A DNA stretch of 64,000 nucleotides from Zeugodacus cucurbitae. Lineage: Eukaryota; Arthropoda; Insecta; Diptera; Tephritidae. Shown here piece by piece: positions 1 through 12,900 of the stretch; the stretch's first letter is position 1; each line of letters begins with the position of its first letter. Below the pieces are notes generated by a model. The model had not been told where the DNA came from, searched no databases, and was given only the letters and a program-made list of their open reading frames with translations. The stretch is from contig NC_071669.1 in assembly GCF_028554725.1 (NCBI RefSeq), forward strand, positions 14,761,001 to 14,825,000, in the 5' to 3' direction. A program made the translations under genes and the position numbers.

Positions 1-1116
1 TCGGCCGCAGGACACTTGCGGCGGCGACACTCAAAGTGAATGACTGCGTAGCAGCCAGCAGGCAATGGACAAATTATGAATAAATAAACGAGGGGGGGAA
101 TGTGTAGAGAAACAAAGAAAAATGCGAAGGTAAAACTACACGCAGCGGAAGCACATGAGTAGGCTACACAAACAATGCCACAAGCCACTGAAGATGCCAA
201 CATCCGTTGTGGCGGTGGGCAAGTATTTGCTTTCTACGCGGAAATTCATACTTTAACGCATACAAATAACAAAAAACAAACAAACTACACACAACAACAC
301 TGCATGGCTGACTGACTGGTCACGTGGCGCTACACTTGCACGTGTCCTTTTAATGACCAACAAATGTAAGTTCATAAGCGCGAGTGCGCATCTACATATG
401 TGAAAAAAAAAAAAAAAAAAAACAAGAAGAATCACAAAAGCTCCAAAATCACTATGCGCTTGCTAGAGACCATCACACACTGGTCAAATAACAAATTTCA
501 TATGCGAAAGGATAATATGTTGAAATTCAATGCGCGTAACGTTTAAGCCAGTGACAATATGCCATTAGGCAAATAATCATAATAAAATACAATGGAAACG
601 CAAATAACAACAAACACATTGGATGAAATGCATTAATAAATTATGCTTATATTACTGGAGGCAAAGTAGGCGTACACATCGTATGTGGAAAGGCATAGAT
701 CATTATAGTTGTCTATATATGGTTTTTTAGTGGAACTAGTGGAAAGAAAGGTTTACGACCTTCATAATAGTACATTCCCTGTTTTCGATAATATAAAAAA
801 GCATTCATCCTCCAGCCAATATGGAATGATCTCCAAAGTTTTGACCCTTCTCCGACTCTAATGATTGATCAGTGAACATCAACCCGTCACCAAAAAGTTT
901 GTAATGATTTTCTCAATTCTCGTAGCTACTTCTTTCGGTATTCTTGAGTTCCTTCAGACTGGAGATGTCGCCAAGGTGCAGAGATATATGCACAATAACT
1001 TTAGAGGTAGTATTTCAACTTCATATAGCCCTTTCAAATATTGGTTGTGAAATATCTCCCTTCCGCTAGTTTGCTCTTCATTTAATGCTTTATAAAAAGT
1101 GTTACAGTGATGGGAT
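1..1116. other. Intergenic, no gene recognised
   Basis: No coding region is supported. A run of about twenty A residues lies near 401-421. Two CACGTG E-boxes sit 18 bases apart at 321-326 and 339-344. Short open frames here have poly-F/poly-K composition from the A-run and look accidental. Confidence 0.5.
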
Positions 1117-1745
1117 TTAGTTCAAATATGCGCCGTTTTGTTCGATAATCTGTTTCCATCTAGACTGCTACTTCATAATACCCCCCTTCGTAGAAGGCTC
1201 CTCCTTATTTGCGAAGAACTCGAACAGCCACTTTTCTCAAGCATCTTTTGAGTTCAACCTTACACTACCAAGGGCGTTCGCCATGGAAAGTAACAGGTGG
1301 TAATCACTTGGCGCTATGTCCGGGCTATACAGTGAATACGATAAAACCTCCCATCCGAGCTCCCGTAGCTTCTGACGAGTCATCAACGAAGTGTGTGGTC
1401 TGGTGTTGTCCTGGTGGAATACTACACTCTTCCCCTTGGCCAATTCTGGACGCTTCTCAATCGCCTGCTTCAAGCGGTCCAGTTGTTCGCAGTAGATGGT
1501 TGTATTAAGCATCTGGTCATGTGGGAGCAGCTCATAGTGGACGATTCCCTTCCAATTCCACCAAACACACAGCAAAACCTTCCTGACCGCCAATAACGGC
1601 TTGGCCACTGTTTGCGACGATTCACCGGCCTTCAACCACGACCGTTTTTGCTTGATATTAACGTATGTGATCCATTTTTCGTCGCCAGTCACTATCCGCT
1701 TTATACGTACATTGCCGCGAAATTCAAAAGAGGCGGAAGTGAGAT
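1117..1745 (-). mobile_element. mariner (DD34D) transposase remnant
   Basis: The minus strand reads as the central and C-terminal two thirds of a mariner-type transposase, the cut-and-paste enzyme of Tc1/mariner elements. Three acidic catalytic positions are visible: D in TGDEKW, D in HQDNTRPH and D in SPDIAPSDYH. The last two are separated by 34 residues, the mariner spacing. The frame is broken by a TGA at 1237-1239 and a TAG further on, after which the family-typical C-terminus (GGIMK, then QIIEQNGAYL) continues in the same frame to a TAA at 1117-1119. The N-terminal helix-turn-helix part is absent; homology fades upstream of about 1745. I found no terminal inverted repeats. This is a dead copy; the mariner assignment itself is secure. 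Confidence 0.93.
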
Positions 1746-2282
1746 ATTTGACAATCTAACATATAACATCAGTTCCATGAAATATTAGGTACATTAGTCG
1801 GAATGTAGAAAAGTTCTAAGAAAAGTATTTAAAATCTCACAGTGGACAGTTCACTTACATACATATATGAGACATTTTCTATTCCAAATTTTCTGAGTAA
1901 CTGAGCTTTCTTTCGTAATACTTTTATGATCTTTCAAAAGTTTTTTAATAGTATTTTGAACAATAGTTCTAATAATCTATCAATTGATCTGTAGTCATCT
2001 CTAGAGAAAAATTATTATTTTACTATTAGAAGCTAAATAACCACAGAACAGAGATTTGAATACAGCTTTATCATAAGATGAACAAAGACCAAAGGACAGA
2101 GTATTATTATTATAGTCGAGTTGTATATGATTTGATAGGAATCGGCTAATAAATAACTCTCTGCCCTCAACTTGATAAGGAAGAGATCAATCTATACATT
2201 GTCGGTTCTGAAGGTCTAAGATATCAAGGCAAGGTTGATGAGATTTTGGAAGGATAAGATTAAGGAAATTCTTAGTATAGGT
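1746..2282. other. Intergenic, no gene recognised
   Basis: AT-rich sequence without a coding signal. Nothing beyond scattered homopolymer tracts was seen. Confidence 0.4.
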
Positions 2283-2400
2283 AGTATAGGTGAATAATTG
2301 GAATAGGTCTATGTAGATACTATCCACTCTTCACACAGTCGAGTGTAGGGGAATAATTGGAATAGGTCTCTGAAGATTTATTCCACTATTCACACGGTCT
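2283..2400. repeat. 59-bp tandem duplication, two units
   Basis: Two adjacent units of about 59 bases (2283-2341 and 2342-2400) share the word GAATAATTGGAATAGGTCT, starting at 2292 and 2351, and a similar downstream CACTnTTCACAC block. Units differ at several positions, so this is an old duplication. Confidence 0.85.
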
Positions 2401-4770
2401 TTAACTGAGTTTTGTTATTTGGTTTTTGATGCAAAATTTTTAAATTCGAAACACTGTAAAATGTGTCTTTAAAATCTTTAAAATATTTTTTGAGGCTTTA
2501 CGAGGCTTCAATAAAAATTGCATTAAGTGGTTATCAAATAAAAAAAAGTAATTTGTAACTGTTATTTATATCTGCAAAGCATATTAAAAAGTATCCAGCA
2601 ATTACTGCCAATTCAATATGAGCTATTATTAACTATAAAATTTTCGTATTTTGCGAAAACGATTTCGTACATAATTTACGATTTTATTTGCAACATAACG
2701 GTGCCGAAATCGAGTAATTTTTTTAAAGTAGATTGCATGCAACAAAATACCATATCTAATATGCGATAAAATTGTAAAATATATAATTTTAATGTGCAAT
2801 CGTTACTTTAAATAGCCGCTTAAAGCGCATCCCACACGAGAGCGGGACTAAACGGCTGCAGCAAGCGTGCTTGCAACATAAATTTTGTTATGCGATTTTT
2901 TTATGAATACCTTTTCATTCTATTCTCCATTGGTTTAAATAAGAAAAACAACAACAAATGGTATAAAAATCCAATTGTAGAAAAGATAAATGGCAATTGT
3001 AAAAAGAAAGTTGTAAAAAACGAAATTTGTTGAAAAAGAAAATTGCAAAGCAGCGTCGGTGAATAAAACGTAGAAAATTAATCTAAAATGGATTTCGCAT
3101 TTAATTTTTCACTTTATTTATATTTTCATACATTGTATGCTGGCTGCTTGTGCAATTTAAATTAAAAGTACGCCAAGTGATAATAAAAATTCCACGACAG
3201 TGTTGCCTTTTATGACAGTTGAAGGAAGCGGTATGCGAACTCTGGCACTTTAGGTATGTTGTGCGCTTCGGGGGTGAGGTGTAGTAGTACAGCACAACAG
3301 CACCATAATAGATACAGTTAGGGGATGCTATTTAAGGAAATTTGAAGAGCTATGCATTTTATTAGTTTGTGATAATAAAACGTTTTGAAAAGTCATCAAG
3401 CGCAACAATAACGCATTCATAAATAATGCAAACAAATCAGTGTTGTTGCATATCGAAAACTTGAGTTACAAACAGTAGAGAAATACATATTCTCACTTTA
3501 ATATAAATTTGGTTTTGTTTAGACCGTGTTTCACAAGTTCAATGTTACCATAAAGGTACTGGAAGTCTCCAAAGATCGAGCCACAAATAGTAGTAGCTTT
3601 AGGATAAATTTATTTTTTGTGTGGCGAAATTTGAAAGGTGTTTCAATGTTTTAATAAAGGCCGTGGAAGTCTAAAAAAATCTTCAAAACCATACTAATTA
3701 TACCTAAAAGTTCCATTTACATGAGCCTAATTTAATAACTTTATCATTGGTCACGTACTCACGGAAGTTTCCTTCGTTTACCAACTCTCCTTGCTTCCCT
3801 TATTTCATATTAAATTAACCCTTTCATTCATTAGCTCCAAGAGCATCTCACCATCTTTGCTAATTCAACTGCATATGCAAATTATGCCTTTATTGTAAGA
3901 TGCTCCAACCCTCAGGCTGGTCTTTTCTGTTTCTTTATATTCACCTTAGTGTCTTTCATTCAACAACTGACCCTTCGTAAATCCTTTATTCGCTGTGACA
4001 TTACACATCAATTTTATATCGATTTAAGCATTTCCTTTTTCTACTTCTCAGAAGTCGAAGTCTCCAACTTCAATGTCTTGTCTTTATTATTTCTTTCTAT
4101 AGATATTCATATTCATTTAAATGCAAGTACATAATATTTGTTCCCTATATATGTATGTATGTATATATATTTGCAAGGATGTGATTGTTTGCCACACTGT
4201 TTATTTGTGGTCAAATTTAGCATACATCAAGCGTTCTATAGTTCAAGTTTGTATATTTGCTAAAAACTGAGAAATCAAAAAGAAATTATACAAGTAAAGG
4301 GTGAATGGACAGAGTTTTCTTGTCAAGCTAACGAAGTTTATGTAGCATATGTATGCACAGTGGTCTATAGTTTACAACAATTTCGGTAAATTCTTAGTGG
4401 TTACTAGCCGATAAGAGTTGATAAATCCTTTGTTTAAATCTGTGCCTTACATGCAATAAAAAAGCATATAGAGTTGGTTCATCAAAGTCTTATGTCGAAA
4501 GAAACGCCTTTTACTTATTTATTCGAAGTTCAGTTTGGTCTAAAGTGACTGGAGTATAAGATGGAAGCTTATAATACCTAGGACCGGTTTTAAAGAGAGT
4601 TTCGTTTTGTTCACTGTATTTATCACTTCTTTTTAAACTATTCCTATCCGTAGAGTTGGTAGAGTTGAGCAAGTGGAACCTTAACGCTTTGTAATATACA
4701 GACAACGAGTGAGTTTCTACTTGTCTTACTTGATTACTTCTTCTACATCTATATATATCTATTCTATATA
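2401..4770. other. Intergenic, no gene recognised
   Basis: AT-rich. Around 3530-3700 two blocks resemble each other (a TTTCAATGTT word, then a CCATAAAGG/ATAAAGG word, then a TGGAAGTCT word), which may be an old duplication of about 110 bases. A short TATG/TGTA run lies near 4150. No gene is supported. Confidence 0.4.
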
Positions 4771-4772
4771 TA

Positions 4773-5209
4773 CAGTAGTTTTTCGAAATAACGAACACAT
4801 TAATTGTCAAGCCTGTTCGTTATATCGAATTTTTCGTTAATTCGAGTACTCACTTAGAGGTATGTTTTTCAATAAAAATGAGTTAAATATCCGTAAATTG
4901 CAGTTAAATAAATTGTTTTATTAATTATTTGTTAAAAAATGAAAAACCATAACAAAAAAATTCAAATCCAATAAATTCTTCCAAAATGGACCAATTCTGA
5001 CTCTTATACTTCTATTTGGTGCTGATCAATAATTTTAAGCTTTTTTATAAAATTCAACATTTTTTCAATTTGCACATTTCTTTTGAATTTTTTCCAGTTT
5101 TATTTTCATGTTATTTGATTTTTTCCTCTTTCTTCATATAAGACATTCATGTTGTTCGTTATAAGCGGTTTTCGTTAAAACGAATATTCGTTATTTCGTA
5201 AAACTACTG
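4773..5209. mobile_element. pogo/Tigger-like MITE with TA target duplication
   Basis: A 437-bp non-autonomous DNA transposon. The ends are inverted repeats of about 24 bases starting CAGTAGTTTT and continuing CGAAATAACGAA, with two mismatches between the arms. Both ends abut a TA dinucleotide (4771-4772 and 5210-5211). TTCGTTATA-type words recur inside both ends in inverted orientation. The interior is AT-rich and non-coding. CAGT termini with TA duplication are typical of pogo/Tigger members of the Tc1/mariner superfamily; the family label is inferred from that. Confidence 0.82.
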
Positions 5210-5211
5210 TA

Positions 5212-8200
5212 TTTATCTTCGATTGCGGAGTTCATTAGAAGAGAAACATTGAGAATGTGAACTAACTTTTAAAAATGATCCCTAAAGCCTCTATGTAACG
5301 ACTTGCGAAGTGTTCTAAGGATATATACAAATTTACAATTATAATAGAGACCGTGTGAAGGATATATTGAATATACAAAAGTGATCAAATTCTAGGTTCA
5401 ACATAGTTGATGTACGCCATCATATAATATATCTAAAATAGCAGGTTTTTCCACTGTTTTAGAAGTGTTGATTATTTATAAGGCCTGAATAATGGCAATT
5501 AAGTTTCGTGGAAGGTCTATTATACTCACACCACGTTTCAGTTAAGTTAGTCCTTCTGAGGTTAAAGATTTAATGTCGAAAGATAACAGACAATCAATGG
5601 AAATACGCCTAGGCCATTTTCTTTCTATAACGAACAGTCAGGTCCATATGATTTATATTCAGCTAAAACTTCAGAATATCTTGAAACTATTTAGCGGTTG
5701 ATTTATACATACATTAGAGGTATTTTTTACTCATGCCCATCATCTCTTCCACGAGGAACTCTACTAAGACCATTGTACCACATATGAAAACACCATGAAC
5801 AGATTTTCTGTACCGTGGTGTTCTTAGCACCTCTTTGAAGACATGTGAATTGTTAGCTCAATGAGATTGATGCTAATACAAAAATATTTAATTATTAATC
5901 ATAAAAAATAAATATTATTGAACTCGTTATTACCGAGCTATTATTTTAATTTGAACTAAATTCTCTGAATCATTTTTTTTAACTGAGGTCATGTCTGACC
6001 ATCCTACTGTGCGACTATTGGTAATCGAATTTCAAATAAGATGAATATATGGAAGAACAGTTAGATATAATATTTTTCAAACATACTGTTGCCAAATAAA
6101 AAACATATATCCAACTCATTCCATATATTTTCAAGCATATCCTTCAAGTTCTTATTCAAGCGCATCCTTCAAGCCGCTATCGTACATTTCCCAACATGAA
6201 CGAATACAACAGTTATTATAAACACACATACACTTTTACTATGATTGTGATGAATTCGATTTTAAAATATTTAAGTTCTGGTGAAAAGCTGAAGGCTATA
6301 AAACCAGATAATACGTCTTACACGCTTGCCTTTGCCAATTCAAATTTTATTACGCTGACCAAACTATTCATTTTTGCATGTTGGCATTTTATTGGCAGTT
6401 ACAACGTACATGAATGGCTGAATAATGGAGCGAATTGCATGGACAACACTAGAAAATGGTAAACATACACTTACGGCGGGAGTACAGGACACTTGGGAGG
6501 CATGACAAGCACTTAAGAAATGCTCGTAGTGAAGAGGTTGTAAAGTTTACAGATGATGGTATATGGTGTTGCTTTAGAGTTTCTAGTGTGTTCTGCAGTT
6601 CGGCAAGTCAACTGAACGCCTTTGGGGCGATTGTGCGTTTCGGTGTTTACAAGTTCAACACACTCACAAACACAAGCTTGTAACCAAGACCAAAGGTAAG
6701 CGTTGGTGTTCTGGGCACTGTGGCGCAGACATTTGACCTAACGAACCATAAATTACGACCCGAAGTTTAGTAAAGCGTTCCAGCTTGTAGCGTGGGAGAG
6801 CCAGTGTAGCTCTGCTGCAGCTGTAAGCTGTAAACTCCTGCGTTGTTGACGTTCACCTGCATTCGCAAAGGATTAAAGCTAAAAGCAAGTGTTGCCTGCA
6901 CTCCCCTGTTGCATCTATTTTTATTGTGTTGGCGTTGAAAGTGCCAAAAATTGTGAATTGAAGTAATAAAATTGTATAGTTTAGCTGCAGGACATGAAAA
7001 TTTATATGCACTCGTTCAGCATGAAAGCTCATCTACAGTTAACTAATACATATACGAGTATACCATAGAGCAATTTCAAGTTACTTACCTTTGCTGTGCA
7101 GATAAGACCGCGACCACCAATGGAATAGAATAGTTACACATCGCTTACGCCATTGCAACAGCTATCAGGCTATTAAGCCATCAAATGAACATGTGGCCAA
7201 TTCGGCGTCTGCTGGTGTTGGCTTTGCTGTTGGTCGAACCACCTGTGCTTTGTCGTTCTAAATTCGATTATGGCGCACAATATGTATTTTGGTTCAAGCA
7301 TCCCAGTATGCTGAGGTCCATTTAATGGTCACACACCTATCTACATACATATATACAGAGCTCCGAGTGTATACTAACACTTTAACGCAAAGCTCCCTTG
7401 TGTGCTGCTGGCGTGTATTGTCTAAATTTTATTGTGCCAAATATTCATTTTACAACCATATTAAAAGCAGCTTTGGTGCATAATTGATAGATGTTTTGCT
7501 ATGGTAATTGTTGTTTTTGTGTATTGCAGCAAATATTAAGTTAATTGAACAAAGACAGTCTCTCTCTGGGAAGTGGGTGAGTTTATTGGCTTAAACTTCA
7601 AAGAAAATTAAATATTTGGAGCTTATAGTCACTTCAGGCAAGAAGTTTTGATTCTTTGAAATGCTTATGAGACCCCATACTTTCGTTGTTCGAAAAAGCT
7701 CTTCTTGGCCACACATATTTAGCACTATTGGATCTGTTATCATTTCATTTTAATTATAAACTTCGTTAAAAGCTTCTAAGACTAAGGACTTTGCGGCCTC
7801 GGTTCTGCATCAAAGCTCCCGAAGTTCAGAGGAGATGAGCTTTCCAAAGCTTTTTGATACTAAAGCGGATCTCTGATCAGATTACTTCCTTTTATCACTA
7901 TTTTATTCTGGTAAAATTGAAGAACCTTCCATATTCTGTATAACATCAAAGCTTGTACGAATAATACTGGTGTATGGATCTAGAGGCAGACAAGAAACGA
8001 TCCAAATACATATGTCTCGCTATTATTGCTATCTGAGATGCTAACTATAAATGTCTGCTTCGCTTCGAATAATAAAATATGATAAATATTTAAAGTATTG
8101 AAAGCTTTTTGGATCAAGTCATCATCCTACAGCCTTGACTGTAATTTGGGCAGCATTTATTATGGACTGGGCAGAAGTGGAAGCTTTTTTCGTTGGGAAG

Positions 8201-8355
8201 CCAATTTGAGGTGTAGCTGGTTAGGCAAAAAAAACGCCAATATTTTTTATCCCTACCACAATTTGGCACATTTGTTACGTAGGGGTCAGACAAAGAAAGA
8301 ACTATGGTGCAGCTTGAGGGTAGCGGTAAAACCAACTACAACATAATTTTCGCTC
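5212..8355. other. Intergenic, no gene recognised
   Basis: Over 3 kb without a supported gene or intact repeat. At about 5987-6002 an AGGTCA and an inverted TGACCA are separated by 4 bases, a nuclear-receptor-like pair of uncertain meaning. The segment 6200-6680 has two adjacent open frames with no recognisable protein, probably accidental. Confidence 0.4.
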
Positions 8356-8359
8356 TTAA

Positions 8360-8486
8360 CCCATTCCCTCCATTGTACTTATGGACCGAAAAAATGGTAC
8401 CGAAAACCCATTCGATCTCATTGCACTCACTTGATTGAAAAAATGATTTTTTCTGTGCCCATGCGAGTACAATGGAAGGGAATGCG
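8360..8486. mobile_element. Short piggyBac-like MITE flanked by TTAA
   Basis: A 127-bp palindromic element. The left arm (CCCATTCCCT then CCATTGTACT) and the right arm (AGTACAATGG then AAGGGAATGCG) are imperfect inverted repeats of about 22 bases. Each end abuts a TTAA (8356-8359 and 8487-8490), the target duplication used by the piggyBac superfamily. No coding capacity remains. Confidence 0.75.
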
Positions 8487-8490
8487 TTAA

Positions 8491-9660
8491 GAAATACTTA
8501 ATCCAGAATTCAGAAAAGAAGATAAAAGAGTATGAAATGTAATCTCAGTATCTCAAATTTTTCGAAATGTGAACTTTTCGCATATTCAAAAGTACCTGCT
8601 TATTTAAGCTCTCCTCCACTGCTACTTTAACTCCCTCCCCACCTATCAATATTTTTCAACTAATTACCCAACTCGTTGAATATCTCAATTAACAAATTGA
8701 TTTATTAAAATTATTAACTCAAATCCCTGGTGTGTTTTGTTTGCATCACCAAAAAAATGATACAGCAACTGTGATTTGCTCTTGGATACGAAAAGAAAGC
8801 CTCAACTCTATTAGCAGCATAACCCCACATTTCTAGCTGAAGTCGTTTTCATTGCCTCCAATGGTTTGAGTGTCTAAAAAGTTTAACGAGCCACACTGAC
8901 ATTTAATTAAGGTGACTTAACAACAGCGGTCGGAGAAACCAACATCAGCTAGAATAATAACAACAAACAATAATGCTAACTACAAGCATTATAAAGAATA
9001 CGCAGCGCCATAACCTCCCTAACAACCCTGAAAAACACTGCTTCATGACTGATATGTTGGTTGGACTCATCTGCTTACACAACAGTGGACTCATGAGTTG
9101 CGTAAGTCTGGCACAATGCAAATTCAGTCAGCCATGCTATGGTACAGTTGTTCGATGCCCCCCATGCAGTCCGGACTGCCTGACTGACTGTCTCTCGGAG
9201 TATACGCGCTGTGTCCGTTTCTGTTGGTTTTTGTTGTGTTCGGTGTTCGTTTTGCACACAAATGAGTCTAATTAATAACGAAGCATTTGCCACATAATTC
9301 ACTAATAACGCAACGTTGCCATATTACACGCAAAACATTTGCGGCGGTGGAGTATGAGTATGGGATTACAGCGATTATTGGTAGTTGGGTCATATTTAAA
9401 TAACACATACTCCCGTGTATTGTGGCACTACTTGTATGCATTTGTTAGGTTAGGTTGGGTTACGGATATGAGTGGTGGAATAAAGATTAACTTTTCAAAT
9501 TACTGAAAGTTATATGAGAGTTGGTGCTCTAGTTGAGGTATGAGTTCAGCTTTAGCAAGATTGATTAGGCATATTATTTGCAAGAAATATGAAAGGTGTG
9601 TCTTCGAAAACGTAATTTGTTTGCAGTTTAGAGAGTTATGGATGAGAAGTTTTTGAAGGC
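8491..9660. other. Intergenic, no gene recognised
   Basis: No gene is supported. A TTAGG-type double repeat (GGTTAGGTTAGG-like) near 9444-9462 is too short to be telomeric. Confidence 0.4.
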
Positions 9661-9912
9661 CTCTTCTTCTTCTTCACTGGCGTAGAGACCGCTTACGCGG
9701 TTATAGCCGAGTCCACGACAGCGCGCCACGCATCTCTCCTTTGGCAGTTTAGCGCCAATTTGTTATACCAAGCGAAGACAGGTCCTTCTCCACCTGGTCC
9801 TTCCATTAGAGTGGAGGTCTCCCTCTTCCTCGGCTTCCACCAGTGGGTACTTTCAGAGCTGGAGCATTTTCGTCCATTCGAACAACGTGACCTAGCCAGC
9901 ATAGCCGCTGTC
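9661..9912 (-). mobile_element. RTE-like retrotransposon 3' fragment (GAA-tailed subfamily)
   Basis: Read on the minus strand, this is the last part of a non-LTR reverse transcriptase: a TAMLARS-like block corresponding to GHVVRMDE, then a WxxxVDSA-like end, then GCTTATAACCGCG-type sequence and a (GAA)n tail that appears as CTTCTTCTTCTTC at 9662-9675. It matches the 3' ends at 22612 and 34785 better than the CATA-tailed copies. Frame-breaking changes make it non-functional. The 5' end stops at the GACAGCGGCT block. No clear target duplication was found. Confidence 0.85.
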
Positions 9913-12900
9913 ATAAGTAAAATCGTTCTGAAAGACAGTTGTTTCGTGCTAATATTTTCAGCAGAGGCAGGTCTAAGGAGTAACAACGAGTATCAAGGAA
10001 GTATAAAGTTTAACCGAAAGATTCCAGAATCTTATCGGGAAGGAACTCCATACACTGATATTTACATTTACTTGCGATTCACATTCTTTGGAGTCCCAAT
10101 GACTCTAAGAAATACTTATCTTTAAAAACACACCTTATATAATAAAAGGGATATCAAGGAAGCATTCGTATATCGCGTGTACTTTGTCCGGTTTTTCAAA
10201 AGACTATTATAACAGCTCGGCGGATTTACAAAATCGGACCTAATTGAAGTTTGAAACTTGAAATATATGTAGATAGATTCGCAAAGAGTGCTCTTTAAAG
10301 ATTTTGTTAGATCTAAGCAATTGAGGATATAACTTAATCAAAGGTTGTCAGTCATGAAAGGCTATGATCAACCTAAATTGGGTTCATCGAATATTCATGC
10401 TTTATAAGTTGTTCAATTCCATGGCGCTTCCAGTTCTAGGTTGCGGTTACGTGAAGTTTACGGAGAGGAAATTTGATGTTTAGCTTTTCAGACAGGGACC
10501 GCAAAATTGCTCTGCAAAATATGTGAACTCCTCATGGATCATAGAGACATAACCAAATGTATTCATTAATATTACTAAGGTTGATGTCCTTGACTTTGAC
10601 CTTTCTCTATGTAATTTTTGAATATTTACAACAGGAAACTACTAAAGCCTCTAAACAATCGAGTTGAAGTAAAATGTTTCAGATTCATGAGACATACATA
10701 AATACCTATACATGCAGGAAGCCAAAGGGTTTCTATCTCTCATTCACTTCTGCCACTATATTTTTCTTTGGAAAAAAGTAATGATTACAAAACAGACAGC
10801 AATAAATTTTAAGACAAGCAAGGTCCCTTTTCACCAAAAACTTTAGTCAATTTGGTAAACAAACATAATAAAGACTGCAACTGAGCAGAATTGTTGTGGA
10901 GTGCATTAAAATGAAATAGTCGAATTGCAGCATGCAAAAAATTCACAATAAACGGAAATGGAAAAAATAACAACAACAACCAGTACAAATACAATGAAAT
11001 CACTAACTAAATACAAGTACTACAAGCATTGGACTGCACTGTACAAACGAACATAAGTCTTGAAGTTATAAAAAACTTTTTAGTGAGCTCATTACAAGAA
11101 AACCCCAAAGCTCAAATTGCAGTAAAAGTAAATAGACTTGAGGCATGTGCAGCATGATTCCCACTTGAGTAAAGAAATGTTGTTGTCTTGCATGCAATGG
11201 TAAAAAATGGTAGCATTGTTTTGTGCAAACAAGTGTCTGTTTTACAATGCATGAAGTATTGCGGAAATTCTTAAAAAAATCACAAAAATCATAAATGTTG
11301 GGGAGCAAACGAAATAATAGTAAATAAATGCAAATTTTAATATACTCTTGTTTAAAGGCGTAGTCAGCAGAAAAGGAGTAAAATTACCGATGTAAAAATG
11401 TTTACAACTCTTTGGTAGATTGTTGGGGGTCAGTGACTTAATAATTTGGCGGAGGTAGACTGCTTAAATGTTGATTTTTTTCGGAAATAATTATGATCAA
11501 AAAAATGTATTTTACATCTTCCAGTAATTGCTGTTGTAAAAAGAAAAAGTTGAAATAGTATAACCCCAACCAACCAGACAAAGAAAGCTGTGATAAAAAA
11601 ATAATTCACGATGACTCTTCTAAAGGGGTCTGGGAAGTTGTCAACTTATTGAAATACAATATATGTCTCTGTTAGTTCATCATTCGATTTGTACCGGAAC
11701 CATGAGATTGACGATATAAAAATTATATCTTCTAAGGTTCACAAAATGTTGAAGATGATATTAGAGTAGCTAACTCAAGAGATTACAAAACAGGATACGT
11801 CTTTATCATATTCTGGCAAAAACTGGTACCAAGAGATTCTTAAAATTGGTTTATGAAAACCAGAAATTACTACAACGTCTTAGTTTGTAACGGAAGAGAG
11901 AGACCTTATCACTGAAATCACAAGTTCGAAATGATCTTGACTCGACATTTCGACCTTTCAGAAAAATCTCTTATGGGGTTATAGAGACCCCACCATATAG
12001 AGGAAAAGGAGCTTTGATTTGAGAGCATAATGAACGAACTAGCAGAAGACTTGGAGTTTTCAATATCACGGTTTCTTTCTGTTCAACTGATCAACCGACC
12101 ATTACCTTGAATAAAAGTATTAGGTTTATTGCCATATGTATCTAAAATTGGCTTTGCAAAGTTGCTGTAAGTCTCTAGAAGCAATCCTAAAATTTCTTTA
12201 AATCAATAGATCCACACATTACCTGATTCTCTCTTGAATTCTTCTTACTCAAACATCTCCATTTTATGAAGATTGTAAATTGATATTAAATTATACTACT
12301 TATTTTCATTTTCAAGCAAGCAAAGCTTCCCAAAGTATAGTAAAAATAATGCAAGCTATCATTGTAGCTGAAGGTGCTTTTTCATAGTGATGGGGAGACA
12401 CTTGAAGTGAACTTCGAAGAGTTCTATGAATGTGAGTCAAGTAGCAACTGCAGCAAAGCAATCACTTCAAATGCTTCAATCGGCACATAAAAGTGCAAGT
12501 GTATCGCACTCGTACGCTTTGCTATGGCCACAGGTTTATTTGCGAATGAAAAAGTGCAAAACAAAAGTAATAACAACAAGTGCAATTGTTGTGAAATGTT
12601 TAATGCAAACAATGCACTTTTTCGATTGTCTATTGCAAGTACATGGAGGTGTTTTCGTTTTTTTTTCTTTTTATAGGGAGAAATATATAAATAGTTGCTT
12701 TGCTTGACTTTTATACCACACTGTGTGCTATAGTTTTTAAACGTATTTTCGATGAAGGCACTGTTAACTCTGAGTATGAGAGAGTGAGGTTAATATGAGC
12801 GGTGCCTTGATTTGAAGGCGGTTTCATACACACTGCTCTCGGTAAGGAAATACATATATACTCACTCTACAGGTACACTCCGCACTACGTGGCATAGTGT

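Noticed and set aside
5987..6002. AGGTCA and TGACCA as an inverted pair, possible ecdysone response element
   Set aside because: The spacing is 4 rather than the 1 base preferred by EcR/USP, one half-site is imperfect, and it is 10 kb from the gene.
8098..8346. Overlapping open frames on both strands suggesting a transposase fragment
   Set aside because: I could not match either translation to mariner or another family; no catalytic motif is visible.
9444..9462. TTAGG-like telomeric repeat (a similar word near 33030)
   Set aside because: Only two or three short, imperfect units; such words are common in fly intergenic DNA.
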